Assembly (NCBI RefSeq): GCF_023195925.1
Contig: NZ_JALPRE010000011.1
Location: forward strand, 124,001-188,000
Length of the DNA stretch: 64,000 nucleotides
Direction of reading: 5' to 3'
Source of the DNA: Aquimarina acroporae
Lineage (GTDB): Bacteria; Bacteroidota; Bacteroidia; Flavobacteriales; Flavobacteriaceae
The notes under the pieces are model-generated. The model was given only the letters and a program-made list of their open reading frames with translations, did no database searches and was not told the origin of the DNA. Shown piece after piece: positions 37,699 through 46,589 of this stretch. Positions within the stretch are counted from its first letter, which is position 1, and the number at the start of each line of letters is the position of its first letter. The position numbers were made by a program, and so were the translations under genes.

Positions 37699-39057
37699 TT
37701 ATTGTACTCTGTTTAAGTTAAATACTGGTAGACCTCTATAGAAATCTAAAGTGCTTTTATTAATTTTTGATCGCAATTGTACTTGCAAAAATTCATTTTG
37801 AGCGTTTGCCAAGGTATTTTTAGATTGGTTAAGCTCTATAATACTAATTAGTCCTTTTTCATATCTTTTTTGAGCGATATCGAAAGCTAACTTTTGAGCT
37901 TTCGCTCTTTGCTCACTTTGTTCATACTCTCCCTTAAGGGCATTTCTATCTTGCAATAATTGTTGTATGATTTGATATATCTCTTGTTTCTGAACATTAA
38001 AATCGTTCTCTGCTCTCATCATAGCAACTTTTTGCTGCTTTACTCTTGATCTACTAGCCCATGCATTTGTAATCGGGATCGCCAAAGAAACACCTACAAA
38101 TTGTGCAGCATTATCTTTGATTTGTGTATTGAATGGGATTAACTCGCCAGTATCTTCATCCAAATTATTATCTACATATCGAGACGAATACCCCGCAGAA
38201 AACCCAATTGAAGGATACAACCCACCTCGGGTAGCAGCTAGTTGTTTTTTTGCAGCTTCAACTCTTAACTCTTGTGCCTTTACTATGGGAATAAAGTTTT
38301 TTGCTTTATTAAAAATAGAATCTTTATTGCTTTCGCTTTCCTCAAGAAGCTCTGAAGTTTTATCCTCTATAGTTAAAATAGATATTGTTGTAGCATTCTC
38401 TAAATTCATCTGCTGAATTAAAGCTAATTTGGCGGCCTCTACATTATTTTTGCTTTGAGTAACCAAAAGTTGATCTGCAAGTAGCGCCGACTCTGCTTCG
38501 TATAAATCTGCTTTTGCTTTTTGTCCTATTTCTACTTGTTTCTTCACCAAATCATAATTCTCTTGAGAAACTTCTTTTTGCTCTTTAGAAATGGTATATA
38601 AACCTTCCATAAATTGAATGTCATAAAAAGCAGACATCACGCGAAAAGCCAAAAGATATTTTTGATGTAATGTTTCTTCAAAAGCGGCTTTGTACAAAAA
38701 CTTTGTAGCTTTAATAGTATTTACTTTTTGAAAACCTTGAAACAAATCTATTTGGGCATCTAAACTATAATTGTTAGAAACAAATTCTGTGTTTACGAAA
38801 ACATTGGTATTGGGGTCTATCGATCTACCAAAGTTAATCCTATAATTGGTAAATGCACTCACGCTTGGCAATAAACTTCTTATAGATTGTTTATATGATT
38901 CCTTGTTAGATTGTTCGGTATATTCAAAACCCTTTATCTGAAGATTATGCTTAACAGCATATGCTACACAATCGTCTAGCGACCATGTTTGCTGTGCTTG
39001 AATCGTTGCTCCTAGTAGAAAGCATAAAAAGCATAATATTTTGTGTCTGTAATTCAT
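37699..39057 (-). CDS. TolC-like outer membrane efflux protein
   Basis: 452 residues with a signal peptide (about 1-22, ending in IQAQ). The mature protein has the two-fold TolC/OEP pattern: long amphipathic helices broken by short beta segments, and a repeated motif around LYEAESALLADQ (about 184-195) and IIELNQSKNTLANAQ (about 410-424). It is the first gene of the minus-strand export locus and sits 218 bases from the divergent sigma54 activator. Confidence 0.92.
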   Translation of the reverse strand: MNYRHKILCFLCFLLGATIQAQQTWSLDDCVAYAVKHNLQIKGFEYTEQSNKESYKQSIRSLLPSVSAFTNYRINFGRSIDPNTNVFVNTEFVSNNYSLDAQIDLFQGFQKVNTIKATKFLYKAAFEETLHQKYLLAFRVMSAFYDIQFMEGLYTISKEQKEVSQENYDLVKKQVEIGQKAKADLYEAESALLADQLLVTQSKNNVEAAKLALIQQMNLENATTISILTIEDKTSELLEESESNKDSIFNKAKNFIPIVKAQELRVEAAKKQLAATRGGLYPSIGFSAGYSSRYVDNNLDEDTGELIPFNTQIKDNAAQFVGVSLAIPITNAWASRSRVKQQKVAMMRAENDFNVQKQEIYQIIQQLLQDRNALKGEYEQSEQRAKAQKLAFDIAQKRYEKGLISIIELNQSKNTLANAQNEFLQVQLRSKINKSTLDFYRGLPVFNLNRVQ

Positions 39058-39096
39058 TGTTTAGATAATTGTATCGTTTCTTGATGCCAAACTATT

Positions 39097-39113
39097 AACT
39101 AACGACATGCCAA
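39097..39113 (-). promoter_or_regulatory. candidate sigma54 (-24/-12) promoter of the export operon
   Basis: The minus strand reads TTGGCATGTCGTTAGTT, which fits the -24 element (TGGCAY) and partly the -12 element (TAGT instead of TTGC) with correct spacing, 40 bases before the tolC-like ATG. A second TTTGGCAT is found 23 bases downstream (39084-39091). The match is imperfect, but the divergent gene is a sigma54 activator. Confidence 0.3.
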
Positions 39114-39275
39114 AAACACAAAATACTGAAAAACAATTGTTTATGATTTTATTTTAAATTTCTAAGAAAACAACATGTAAAATAATTATACAAATAGTGT
39201 CTAATATTTTTACACTTCTGTGGTGTTACGACTCCTAATTTGTAGTTTTATATCATCGAAATAAAATAATTCACC

Positions 39276-40643
39276 ATGCAGGACGGAAAAATCTTAGTTA
39301 TAGATGACAATAAAAGTGTGCTAAGTGCGCTTGAGATTCTTTTACAGTTCGAATTCAAAAAGGTAGAAACTATTTCTAATCCTAATCAGATTTCTTCTTT
39401 TCCTAATCTTGGAGACTTCGATATTGTATTGTTGGATATGAATTTCTCTGCTGGTGTAAACACAGGTAACGAAGGGCTATTCTGGTTACGGGAAATAAAA
39501 AAGAAAGCGCCACAAATTTCGGTCATTATGATGACCGCCTATGGTGCTGTTGATCTTGCTGTACGAGCATTGAAAGAAGGAGCTATCGATTTTATTTTAA
39601 AACCATGGAACAACGAAAAATTAATGGCCACGATAAAATCTGCAATTTTACTTCGCAAATCACAAAAAGAAATCCAACAACTCAAACAAAAACAAAGTAA
39701 CCTAAAACAGGTTATTAATGAAGACACCAATTATATTATCGGAAACTCAAAAGCACTTACTGCCGTGCTTAATCTGGTACAAAAAGTAGCAAAAACTGAT
39801 GTAAACGTTCTTATCACTGGAGAAAACGGTACCGGAAAAGAACTTATTGCCAGAGAATTACACAGACTTTCTTCCCGGAAAGATGAAGTTTTTATTGGAG
39901 TCGATATGGGATCCATTGCAGAAACATTATTCGAGAGTGAGCTTTTTGGTCATACCAAAGGAGCTTTTACCGATGCCAAAGAAGATAGAGCTGGTAAATT
40001 TGAAGCTGCGCATAGCGGTTCTTTATTTTTAGATGAGATAGGAAATTTATCGTTGCAAACACAAGCGAAACTATTATCTGCAATTCAAAATAGAACAATT
40101 GTAAGAGTAGGATCAAACAAGTCTATACCTGTCGATATTCGACTTATTTGCGCTACCAACTGTAACCTTAATCAAATGGTAGCCGATGGTATTTTTAGAG
40201 AAGATTTGCTTTACAGAATTAATACGATTCATATTGAGGTACCTCCCCTTCGTGAACGGGAAAATGATATCCTTATTTTGGCAGATTTTTATTTGAAGAA
40301 GTTTACTTCAAAATATGGTAAACCTACCTTAAGAATTAATAGTGCTGCACAAGAAAAATTATTGAGCTATTCGTGGCCAGGAAATGTTAGAGAACTACAA
40401 CATACAATGGAACGCGCTGTGATACTATCGGAAGGAACAGTGCTAAAACCAACAGACTTCTTATTAAGTGCCAATAGTGGTGAAGTTTCTGTAGAAAGCG
40501 GTCCCGAAACCCTGGACGATATGGAAAAACTTATGATCTCCCGAGCTCTTGATAAACATAGTGGGAATTATAGTGCTGCCGCAAATCAACTGGGAATATC
40601 GAGACAAACACTTTATAATAAAATCAAAAAATTTGATAAGTAA
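39276..40643 (+). CDS. NtrC-family sigma54-dependent response regulator
   Basis: 455 residues. Receiver domain 1-125 with phosphoacceptor Asp54 (VLLDMNF) and Lys109 (ILKPW). AAA+ domain with Walker A GENGTGKE 182-189, Walker B LFLDEI 250-255 and the sigma54-contact loop GAFTDA 229-234 (Gly-to-Asp variant of GAFTGA, a substitution I recall in other members of this family). C-terminal Fis-type helix-turn-helix about 430-453. Its stop overlaps the sensor kinase ATG by one base. It is divergent from the export operon and is its probable activator. Confidence 0.93.
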   Translation: MQDGKILVIDDNKSVLSALEILLQFEFKKVETISNPNQISSFPNLGDFDIVLLDMNFSAGVNTGNEGLFWLREIKKKAPQISVIMMTAYGAVDLAVRALKEGAIDFILKPWNNEKLMATIKSAILLRKSQKEIQQLKQKQSNLKQVINEDTNYIIGNSKALTAVLNLVQKVAKTDVNVLITGENGTGKELIARELHRLSSRKDEVFIGVDMGSIAETLFESELFGHTKGAFTDAKEDRAGKFEAAHSGSLFLDEIGNLSLQTQAKLLSAIQNRTIVRVGSNKSIPVDIRLICATNCNLNQMVADGIFREDLLYRINTIHIEVPPLRERENDILILADFYLKKFTSKYGKPTLRINSAAQEKLLSYSWPGNVRELQHTMERAVILSEGTVLKPTDFLLSANSGEVSVESGPETLDDMEKLMISRALDKHSGNYSAAANQLGISRQTLYNKIKKFDK

Positions 40644-41992
40644 TGATAAGCAGAACATTTTATGTAAAACTAATCATAAGAGTTGTAGCCCTTGCTTTAA
40701 CTGCTTTTTTAATGTCATTTTTATTCTTAAATGACAAGTATTTACTTGCATGTATCATACTACTCATATTTTGTGTTCAAACCTGGTTACTTGCCAATTA
40801 CCTAAATCAAAATAACCGAAAAATTGCCTTCTTTTTTAATTCTATTAAAAATGAAGATTTCACCCTTCGGTTTCCAGAACATGGAGATGCCACATCGTTT
40901 AACGAACTTAATCATAGTCTAAATGTTCTTAATACCATGATGCAAGATGTGTATATAAAGAACCAAGCTCAAGAAAAGTATTATCAGGAAATATTAAATC
41001 AAGCCGAAATTGGGATTCTAACGTTTAATAAAAAAGGACATATTCTATTTGGTAACCCTAAGGTCGAAAAATTATTGAATTATACTCCTTTAAATCATAT
41101 CAAACAATTGGCTCAGGTAGATCAGGAGTTGTTTACTATGTTCGAAAATATTCAACCCTTTGAAAGAAAGCTTTTTCAACTCACCAATGAACGAGAAACT
41201 ATTCAACTTGCTATTAAATCCAACGAAATTGTACTGAATAAAGAGGTTTTAAATCTGGTCACGATCCAGGATATTCACAGCGAATTAGACGAAAAAGAAA
41301 CCGACTCATGGATGAAGTTAATTCGAGTACTTACCCATGAGATTATGAATACGGTAACCCCAATTACTTCGATTTCAGAATCTATTCTTAATTATTATAA
41401 GGATGAAAATGGCATTCTACCTCTGGAGCAACTTGATGAAAGCAAAATAAGAATGACCACAAAAGGGTTAGAAGTCATTAAAGATCAAGGAAACGACTTA
41501 ATGAGTTTTGTACAATCGTATCGCAGCTTTTTAAACGTTCCTACTCCAGATAAGAAACTCATAAAAGTTGAGAAGCTGCTAGAAAAGGTAAAAGTACTTA
41601 TGTATGAAAGTACCAGAGAAAATAATGTAAGCTTATCCCTTATTATTCCCGACAAGGAAATGGAAGTATATGCTGATGAAAAACTCATTACTCATGTGCT
41701 TGTGAATCTTTCTAAGAATGCTATTCAAGCTTTAAACGGCACCGAAAATGCAACTGTAGAACTTATTACCGGAACCACCGAAAAAGGGAAGAAGCATATT
41801 ACTATAAAAGATAATGGCCCAGGAATTCCACCCGAAATTATGAGCGAAATTTTTGTCCCTTTTTATACAACTAAAAATGATGGAACAGGAATAGGTTTAA
41901 GTCTTTCTAAGCAAATCATGCATTTGCATGGTGGAAGTTTAACCGTACATTCTGTACCTCAAAAAGAAACTTCTTTTTCTCTGATTTTCTAA
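40643..41992 (+). CDS. sensor histidine kinase of the export locus
   Basis: 449 residues. Two membrane segments (about 8-29 and 33-52) with almost no periplasmic loop between them, so the signal is probably sensed in the membrane or cytosol. HAMP/PAS-like region about 55-215, then the phosphoacceptor His232 in LTHEIMNTVTP, N-box (NLSKNAIQAL), G1 (DNGPGIP) and G2 (GTGIGLSLSK). NtrY-like layout. Overlaps the regulator gene by one base, and overlaps the convergent lipoprotein gene by four. Confidence 0.92.
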   Translation: MISRTFYVKLIIRVVALALTAFLMSFLFLNDKYLLACIILLIFCVQTWLLANYLNQNNRKIAFFFNSIKNEDFTLRFPEHGDATSFNELNHSLNVLNTMMQDVYIKNQAQEKYYQEILNQAEIGILTFNKKGHILFGNPKVEKLLNYTPLNHIKQLAQVDQELFTMFENIQPFERKLFQLTNERETIQLAIKSNEIVLNKEVLNLVTIQDIHSELDEKETDSWMKLIRVLTHEIMNTVTPITSISESILNYYKDENGILPLEQLDESKIRMTTKGLEVIKDQGNDLMSFVQSYRSFLNVPTPDKKLIKVEKLLEKVKVLMYESTRENNVSLSLIIPDKEMEVYADEKLITHVLVNLSKNAIQALNGTENATVELITGTTEKGKKHITIKDNGPGIPPEIMSEIFVPFYTTKNDGTGIGLSLSKQIMHLHGGSLTVHSVPQKETSFSLIF

Positions 41993-42414
41993 TATTTTCT
42001 AGTACGTTGCAGCGACAGTGAATCTAATTTTAAAGTTTTGAGTAATGCTTCAAAGTAAAAATCCTCTCGTTTGGGAACAATTATAGTTTTGTACGCCGTA
42101 TTTTTAATGATATAGTGAGATGATGTTTTTGGATCTTTTTCATAAGAGTGAAGATTAACTATATCTTGAATAAAATCATTGATAAGAATAACCTCTTCAT
42201 ATTCGATACCTCTCCGATACGTAGGTTGATCGCTTTTATACACCAAATAATCGTTTCTAAAACTAATAGATTTGCACTCAGTATTCTTTTCGTGAAACTC
42301 AAAAGTAAAATCTTTTGAAGCAAATATTTTATTGATATTCTCTACAGTAGGTTCAACCTTTTTGGTGCAGGCCGAGAACAAAACAATTCCTAAACATAAA
42401 ATTAATTTCTGCAT
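41989..42414 (-). CDS. hypothetical lipoprotein
   Basis: 141 residues with an SpII signal, lipobox FSAC (Cys16). The mature part is mixed alpha/beta with many Lys and Tyr residues; no family recognised. Its 3' end overlaps the sensor kinase 3' end by four bases on the opposite strand. A terminator-like hairpin just upstream (42447-42499) separates it from the next minus-strand gene, so it is probably transcribed on its own. Confidence 0.75.
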   Translation of the reverse strand: MQKLILCLGIVLFSACTKKVEPTVENINKIFASKDFTFEFHEKNTECKSISFRNDYLVYKSDQPTYRRGIEYEEVILINDFIQDIVNLHSYEKDPKTSSHYIIKNTAYKTIIVPKREDFYFEALLKTLKLDSLSLQRTRKY

Positions 42415-42446
42415 TGCATAGTTATTATAGTACTAAGAAACCTATG

Positions 42447-42499
42447 AAAACAAAAATGCCGTTCTCAGATCCAGTCATGAAATCTAAGATACGGCATTT
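42447..42499 (-). terminator. terminator for the lipoprotein gene at 42531
   Basis: Long imperfect stem on the minus strand (AAATGCCGT paired with ACGGCATTT, extended inward by TCTTAGAT/ATCTGAGA with a G-U pair and one bulge) followed by TTTTGTTTT. Confidence 0.75.
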
Positions 42500-42530
42500 A
42501 AAATTGTTTACGACCCAAGGGTCTTCAATT

Positions 42531-43142
42531 TTATTTTGAGGCTAAATGTTTTACTGAGTTCTCAAAGTCGATGTCCTCGGTATTACTAATTGATAATCCA
42601 ATTCCTCCAGATTTAGAGGCTACAATGTATTCCGTTTGAAATTTCTTATCCTTTTTATACGCTTTTAAGTATTTAAGCTTTACCACTTTTGAAGTAGGTG
42701 TAAAGAAATATCTTCCGTGTATTCTTTTGAATTTTACCTCCTGCTTGTTCGCTTCATTTTTAAGTTGATCACTTAAAGCCTGCACAACTCGTGCTGCTCT
42801 GTGCTCATCGAACTGATAAAAATCACAAGTGTAAATAAAAACGTAGTTCTCGATATTAGTTTCATCAACAAAAATTTCGAAGTCTACTTTTTTGTTTTCG
42901 ATTTTTTTCAATTCTGCAAGCGCTACATTTTTGAATTTGGGAGTACCTTCTAACAAGTCGATTTTTGATTTAAATTCTTCAGGAGTAGATTTTACATAAT
43001 CACTTGTAAGAACAATCGTGTTGTTTTTGAATTCAATTTTATTTTTGGAAAATTTAGCAAATCCTTCTTTCTTAGGCTCAAACATCTGGCAACTAACAAG
43101 TAGGATTGAAGTAAGCAATAGTAGAAATTTTTTCATGGGCAT
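42531..43142 (-). CDS. hypothetical lipoprotein
   Basis: 203 residues from ATG at 43142; the second ATG (43136, MKKFLLLL) is equally possible and gives a more typical signal. Lipobox VSC with Cys about residue 18, followed by QMFEPKKEG. The mature part is Lys-rich with alternating strands and helices. No family recognised. It is framed by its own terminator downstream and by the end of the hem cluster upstream. Confidence 0.75.
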   Translation of the reverse strand: MPMKKFLLLLTSILLVSCQMFEPKKEGFAKFSKNKIEFKNNTIVLTSDYVKSTPEEFKSKIDLLEGTPKFKNVALAELKKIENKKVDFEIFVDETNIENYVFIYTCDFYQFDEHRAARVVQALSDQLKNEANKQEVKFKRIHGRYFFTPTSKVVKLKYLKAYKKDKKFQTEYIVASKSGGIGLSISNTEDIDFENSVKHLASK

Positions 43143-43202
43143 TTGTGTTAAAATTTTTAAACCTTAAACAGGTAAAAACTAAATAATTACGCCGCAATAT
43201 AA

Positions 43203-43230
43203 GAAAAAAAATTGAATTATTGCCATTCAA
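43203..43230 (-). terminator. terminator at the end of the hem cluster
   Basis: On the minus strand TTGAAT, a 7-base loop and ATTCAA are followed by eight T. The left arm and loop lie over the last codons and stop of hemF. The stem is short (6-7 bp), so efficiency may be modest. Confidence 0.5.
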
Positions 43231-44119
43231 CGGGTTTTTTGAGCACTTTAACTAGTTTTTCTTCAGGACTTTCCGGTTTTGGATGGTGGTCATATTTCCA
43301 CTGAACCCTTGGTGGCAGGCTCATGAGAATACTTTCAATTCTTCCGTTTGTTTTTAATCCAAATAAGGTTCCTTTATCGTGTACCAGGTTGAATTCTACG
43401 TATCTACCTCGTCGAACTTCTTGCCAATCTCTATGATTTTGGTTGTATGGTAGCTCTTTTCTTCTTTCAACAATTGGAACGTAAGCTTCTAAAAAACTAT
43501 CCCCTACCTCGGTCACAAAATCATACCAATCTTGCATAGACATGTCGTCTGTTTTCCTACAATAATCAAAAAACAATCCTCCAATGCCCCGTGCCTCTCC
43601 TCTATGGGCATTATAAAAATATTCATCACATTTCTTTTTATATGTGCTGTAAAAATCTGGATGGTGATGATCACATGATGTTTTACACACCTTATGAAAA
43701 TGTGCCGCATCTTCTTCAAATAAATAATACGGTGTTAAATCTTGTCCTCCGCCAAACCAACTATCTACAATTTCACCAGACTTATCATACATTTCAAAAT
43801 ATCGCCAATTAGCATGCACGGTGGGCACCATAGGGTTCTCAGGATGCAAAACCAAAGACAATCCACATGCAAAAAAATCAACATCATCTACCTTAAAATA
43901 ACTTTGCATGGCTTTTGGCAACGGTCCGTGTACGCCAGATATGTTTACTCCTCCTTTTTCAAAAACACTACCGTTTTCTATCACTCTTGTTCTACCGCCA
44001 CCGCCTTCTGGTCGTTTCCAAATATCTTCCTGAAATTTTGCTTTACCATCAATCTCTTCTAACTTAGAAGTGATAGTATCTTGTAATGTTTGTATGTACT
44101 GGTAAAATTTATCTTTCAT
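43217..44119 (-). CDS. hemF: oxygen-dependent coproporphyrinogen III oxidase
   Basis: Oxidative decarboxylation of coproporphyrinogen III to protoporphyrinogen IX, using O2. 300 residues, the usual length. Family motifs: VHANWRYFE (101-109) with the conserved His102, WFGGGQDLTPYY (121-132) and RRGRYVEFNLVHDKGT (236-251). No signal peptide. Last gene of the hem cluster, 33 bases after the CysZ-like gene. Use of HemF implies growth with oxygen; an oxygen-independent HemN is not in this window. Confidence 0.97.
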   Translation of the reverse strand: MKDKFYQYIQTLQDTITSKLEEIDGKAKFQEDIWKRPEGGGGRTRVIENGSVFEKGGVNISGVHGPLPKAMQSYFKVDDVDFFACGLSLVLHPENPMVPTVHANWRYFEMYDKSGEIVDSWFGGGQDLTPYYLFEEDAAHFHKVCKTSCDHHHPDFYSTYKKKCDEYFYNAHRGEARGIGGLFFDYCRKTDDMSMQDWYDFVTEVGDSFLEAYVPIVERRKELPYNQNHRDWQEVRRGRYVEFNLVHDKGTLFGLKTNGRIESILMSLPPRVQWKYDHHPKPESPEEKLVKVLKKPVEWQ

Positions 44120-44152
44120 GATATACTATACTATTATTGGGCGTTATAAAAA

Positions 44153-44944
44153 TTATTCGGTTAACACTTTACTAGTTGTTTCTGTCGTGTTCTTAGCAGC
44201 AATTAAATTTTTCTCATTCAAAATTTTCACGGTTTCTGTCGAAGCGGCAACCACCGAAATAGGGAGTGTAATAATAAAACCTATGATTGGGATAAAAAGC
44301 ATGAGTACAAACACCAGCCCATTACCTATTGCTATTCCTCTGTGTTTTCTAACAAACTGCACACTTTCTTTATAGTTGAAATGACGTTCCATTGTATAAT
44401 CCATATTTCCAAAACCAACGTAATATGCCTGAATTAGAAATATAAATATCGTTGCCACTATACCTATTACCGGAATAAAGCTAAGAATCACCAATGGTAT
44501 CATAAAAAGCAATTCCCTGCATAAGTTTCTTACATTAATTCGAATACCACGAGATAATTGCTGTCTAAAACTTGTATTACGATGTTCATGAGCGGTATCT
44601 CCCAATAGATGTGCTTCTACTTTTTCTGAAACCGGACTCATAAAAGGTGCAGATAAAGCCATGACAATATGTTTGTACAATACAAGTCCTAAAACAATAA
44701 TCAATACCGCGCCCAAAATGGTACTTATGGTACCAAATGTTTCAGAACCCCATTCCCAAACCCATACTTTGGCTATTAAAGCCCCCAAGTTATCGGAAAA
44801 GAAATACGCCAGAGCCGCAAAAAGCAATCCGGTAACTACACTAATAAGAATTGGAATGGCAAAATATTTCCATAACCCTAATTTTGAAATAAGTTTAAAC
44901 GTTCCAAAATATGCCTTTATTCCTGTTAAGATATTCTTTACCAT
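44153..44944 (-). CDS. CysZ/EI24-like membrane protein
   Basis: 263 residues with four to six long hydrophobic segments (about 26-48, 70-94, 135-170, 210-240) and charged N- and C-termini, as in the EI24 (PF07264) family, which includes the sulfate permease CysZ. The central loop (about 105-130) is His/Arg-rich. Sulfate transport is not supported by context: it lies between an unknown and hemF within the heme cluster. Role in heme supply unknown. Confidence 0.7.
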   Translation of the reverse strand: MVKNILTGIKAYFGTFKLISKLGLWKYFAIPILISVVTGLLFAALAYFFSDNLGALIAKVWVWEWGSETFGTISTILGAVLIIVLGLVLYKHIVMALSAPFMSPVSEKVEAHLLGDTAHEHRNTSFRQQLSRGIRINVRNLCRELLFMIPLVILSFIPVIGIVATIFIFLIQAYYVGFGNMDYTMERHFNYKESVQFVRKHRGIAIGNGLVFVLMLFIPIIGFIITLPISVVAASTETVKILNEKNLIAAKNTTETTSKVLTE

Positions 44945-45020
44945 GAGTAACTATTTTAATTAGTTTGCCTATAGATTAGTAGCTCTTCAAAAAGTTTTGT
45001 TTCATTTTTTTACAGCTTTC

Positions 45021-45509
45021 TTATTCTGATAAGTACACTAATTCATTTTTGTGTTTCTCAAAAGTAGTAATATCACTGATTTTGATAGCATTTTTACATG
45101 CGTTCCTCAACGAAGTTATCACATCTGCTTCTGAAGTATCTTTAAGCTTAACAAAAAAAACTCTACCAACTTTATTATTATGCAAATCCATTGCATTTTC
45201 TAAGGGTTCATTTGGAGCCAATTTTTCGTGCAAATCTGTAACTTTTTGGGCCCAGATCGCAGATTTTGATGTGTTTTTATTGATTTTGAACACTTTTTTG
45301 CAAATTAAAACATTCCACAAAGCATGTCTAAATGCATTTCCAATCCCATTTTTATGATGATTATTTTTAAAATAACGATCACACAGGATAAGTGTACGTT
45401 TGGTCGCATTAAACGTTGGGAAAATATAGAAAGGATGTCGAAGCATTAAAACAGATAATACATAAAGTTCCTTTATGCTTAGTCGTTTTAACACTCCAAT
45501 AATATTCAT
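45021..45509 (-). CDS. conserved hypothetical protein (DUF6973-like motif)
   Basis: 162 residues, basic, no clear signal peptide although the N-terminal 45 residues contain a moderately hydrophobic stretch. Three conserved-looking blocks: NAFRHALWN (58-66), HE (94-95) and MDLHNNKVGR (107-116). The His, Glu and Asp content suggests a hydrolase or metal site, and the pattern reminds me of DUF6973; this is low-confidence recall. It starts two bases after the hemE stop and is thus within the hem operon. Confidence 0.5.
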   Translation of the reverse strand: MNIIGVLKRLSIKELYVLSVLMLRHPFYIFPTFNATKRTLILCDRYFKNNHHKNGIGNAFRHALWNVLICKKVFKINKNTSKSAIWAQKVTDLHEKLAPNEPLENAMDLHNNKVGRVFFVKLKDTSEADVITSLRNACKNAIKISDITTFEKHKNELVYLSE

Positions 45510-45511
45510 AT

Positions 45512-46537
45512 TTAACCTTTATATTCTTTAACCGCGTCTACAAAAGCTCTTGCATTTTCTACTGGAATATTAGGTAAAATCCCATGTCCCAAATTTGCAA
45601 TGTATTTATCTTTTCCGAATTCATTAATCATTTGAGTCGCCATTTTTTTGATTTCGGCTGGTGGTGACAATAGCCTTGATGGGTCAAAGTTTCCTTGCAA
45701 CGTGATATTACCTCCTGTTAGGTATCGTGCATTTCTTGCAGAACAAGTCCAATCTACCCCTAATGCTGCCGCTCCAGAATTTGCCATTTCCTGTAGAGCG
45801 AACCAGCACCCTTTACCAAATACGATCACCTCTGTCTCATCTTTAAGAGCATCGACTATTTGTTGTATGTATGACCAGGAAAACTCTTTGTAATCTACTG
45901 GTGAAAGCATTCCTCCCCAGCTATCAAATACCTGAACTGCATTTACTCCAGTAGCCACTTTCGCCTTTAGGTAAGCAATTGTAGTATCTGTTATTTTTTG
46001 TAATAACTGATGAGCTGCTTCAGGTTGTGTAAAACAAAGTTCTTTGGCTTTATCAAAGTTTTTGGATCCTTGACCCTGCACTGCATAACATAAAATTGTC
46101 CAGGGAGATCCTGCAAAACCAATTAAAGGAACCCTATTATCTAGGCGTTCCTTAGTAAGTTTTATTGCATCCATTACATAACCTAACTCTTCATGAACAT
46201 CAGGAACAATAACTTGTTCTACATCTTTTAGAGATCTGATAGGGTTTGGTAGCCAAGGCCCAATACCGTCTTTCATTTCTACCTCTATATTCATAGCTTG
46301 AGGAATCACCAAAATATCACTGAATAATATAGCTGCATCTGGACCAATAATATCTATTGGCTGTACTGTAATTTCTGAAGCTAACTCTGGCGTTCTGCAA
46401 CGGGTGAAAAAGTCGTACTTTTCTTTTAATGCTCTAAACTCAGGAAGATATCTTCCTGCCTGTCGCATCATCCATACAGGGGGACGCTCAACAGTTTCTC
46501 CTTTTAACGCTCTTAGAAATAGATCATTTTTTATCAT
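45512..46537 (-). CDS. hemE: uroporphyrinogen decarboxylase
   Basis: Decarboxylates the four acetate side chains of uroporphyrinogen III to give coproporphyrinogen III. 341 residues. Substrate-binding residues Arg25 and Arg29 are in [14 protein letters not shown] (22-35), and Asp74 in LFSDILVIP (71-79); these are the expected active-site Arg/Arg/Asp set. 52 bases after the hemD stop. Confidence 0.97.
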   Translation of the reverse strand: MIKNDLFLRALKGETVERPPVWMMRQAGRYLPEFRALKEKYDFFTRCRTPELASEITVQPIDIIGPDAAILFSDILVIPQAMNIEVEMKDGIGPWLPNPIRSLKDVEQVIVPDVHEELGYVMDAIKLTKERLDNRVPLIGFAGSPWTILCYAVQGQGSKNFDKAKELCFTQPEAAHQLLQKITDTTIAYLKAKVATGVNAVQVFDSWGGMLSPVDYKEFSWSYIQQIVDALKDETEVIVFGKGCWFALQEMANSGAAALGVDWTCSARNARYLTGGNITLQGNFDPSRLLSPPAEIKKMATQMINEFGKDKYIANLGHGILPNIPVENARAFVDAVKEYKG

Positions 46538-46589
46538 AGTACAATTATGCTTTTTATTTTATATGTCCCAGGTTCTACAGGGATGTAAT

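Noticed and set aside
41989..41992. Four-base overlap of convergent stop codons as a regulatory signal
   Set aside because: Tail-to-tail overlaps of this size are common in compact genomes and need no special explanation.
42505..42530. GACCC/GGGTC mini-hairpin just after the lipoprotein gene
   Set aside because: Five base pairs only, overshadowed by the much stronger hairpin at 42447-42499.
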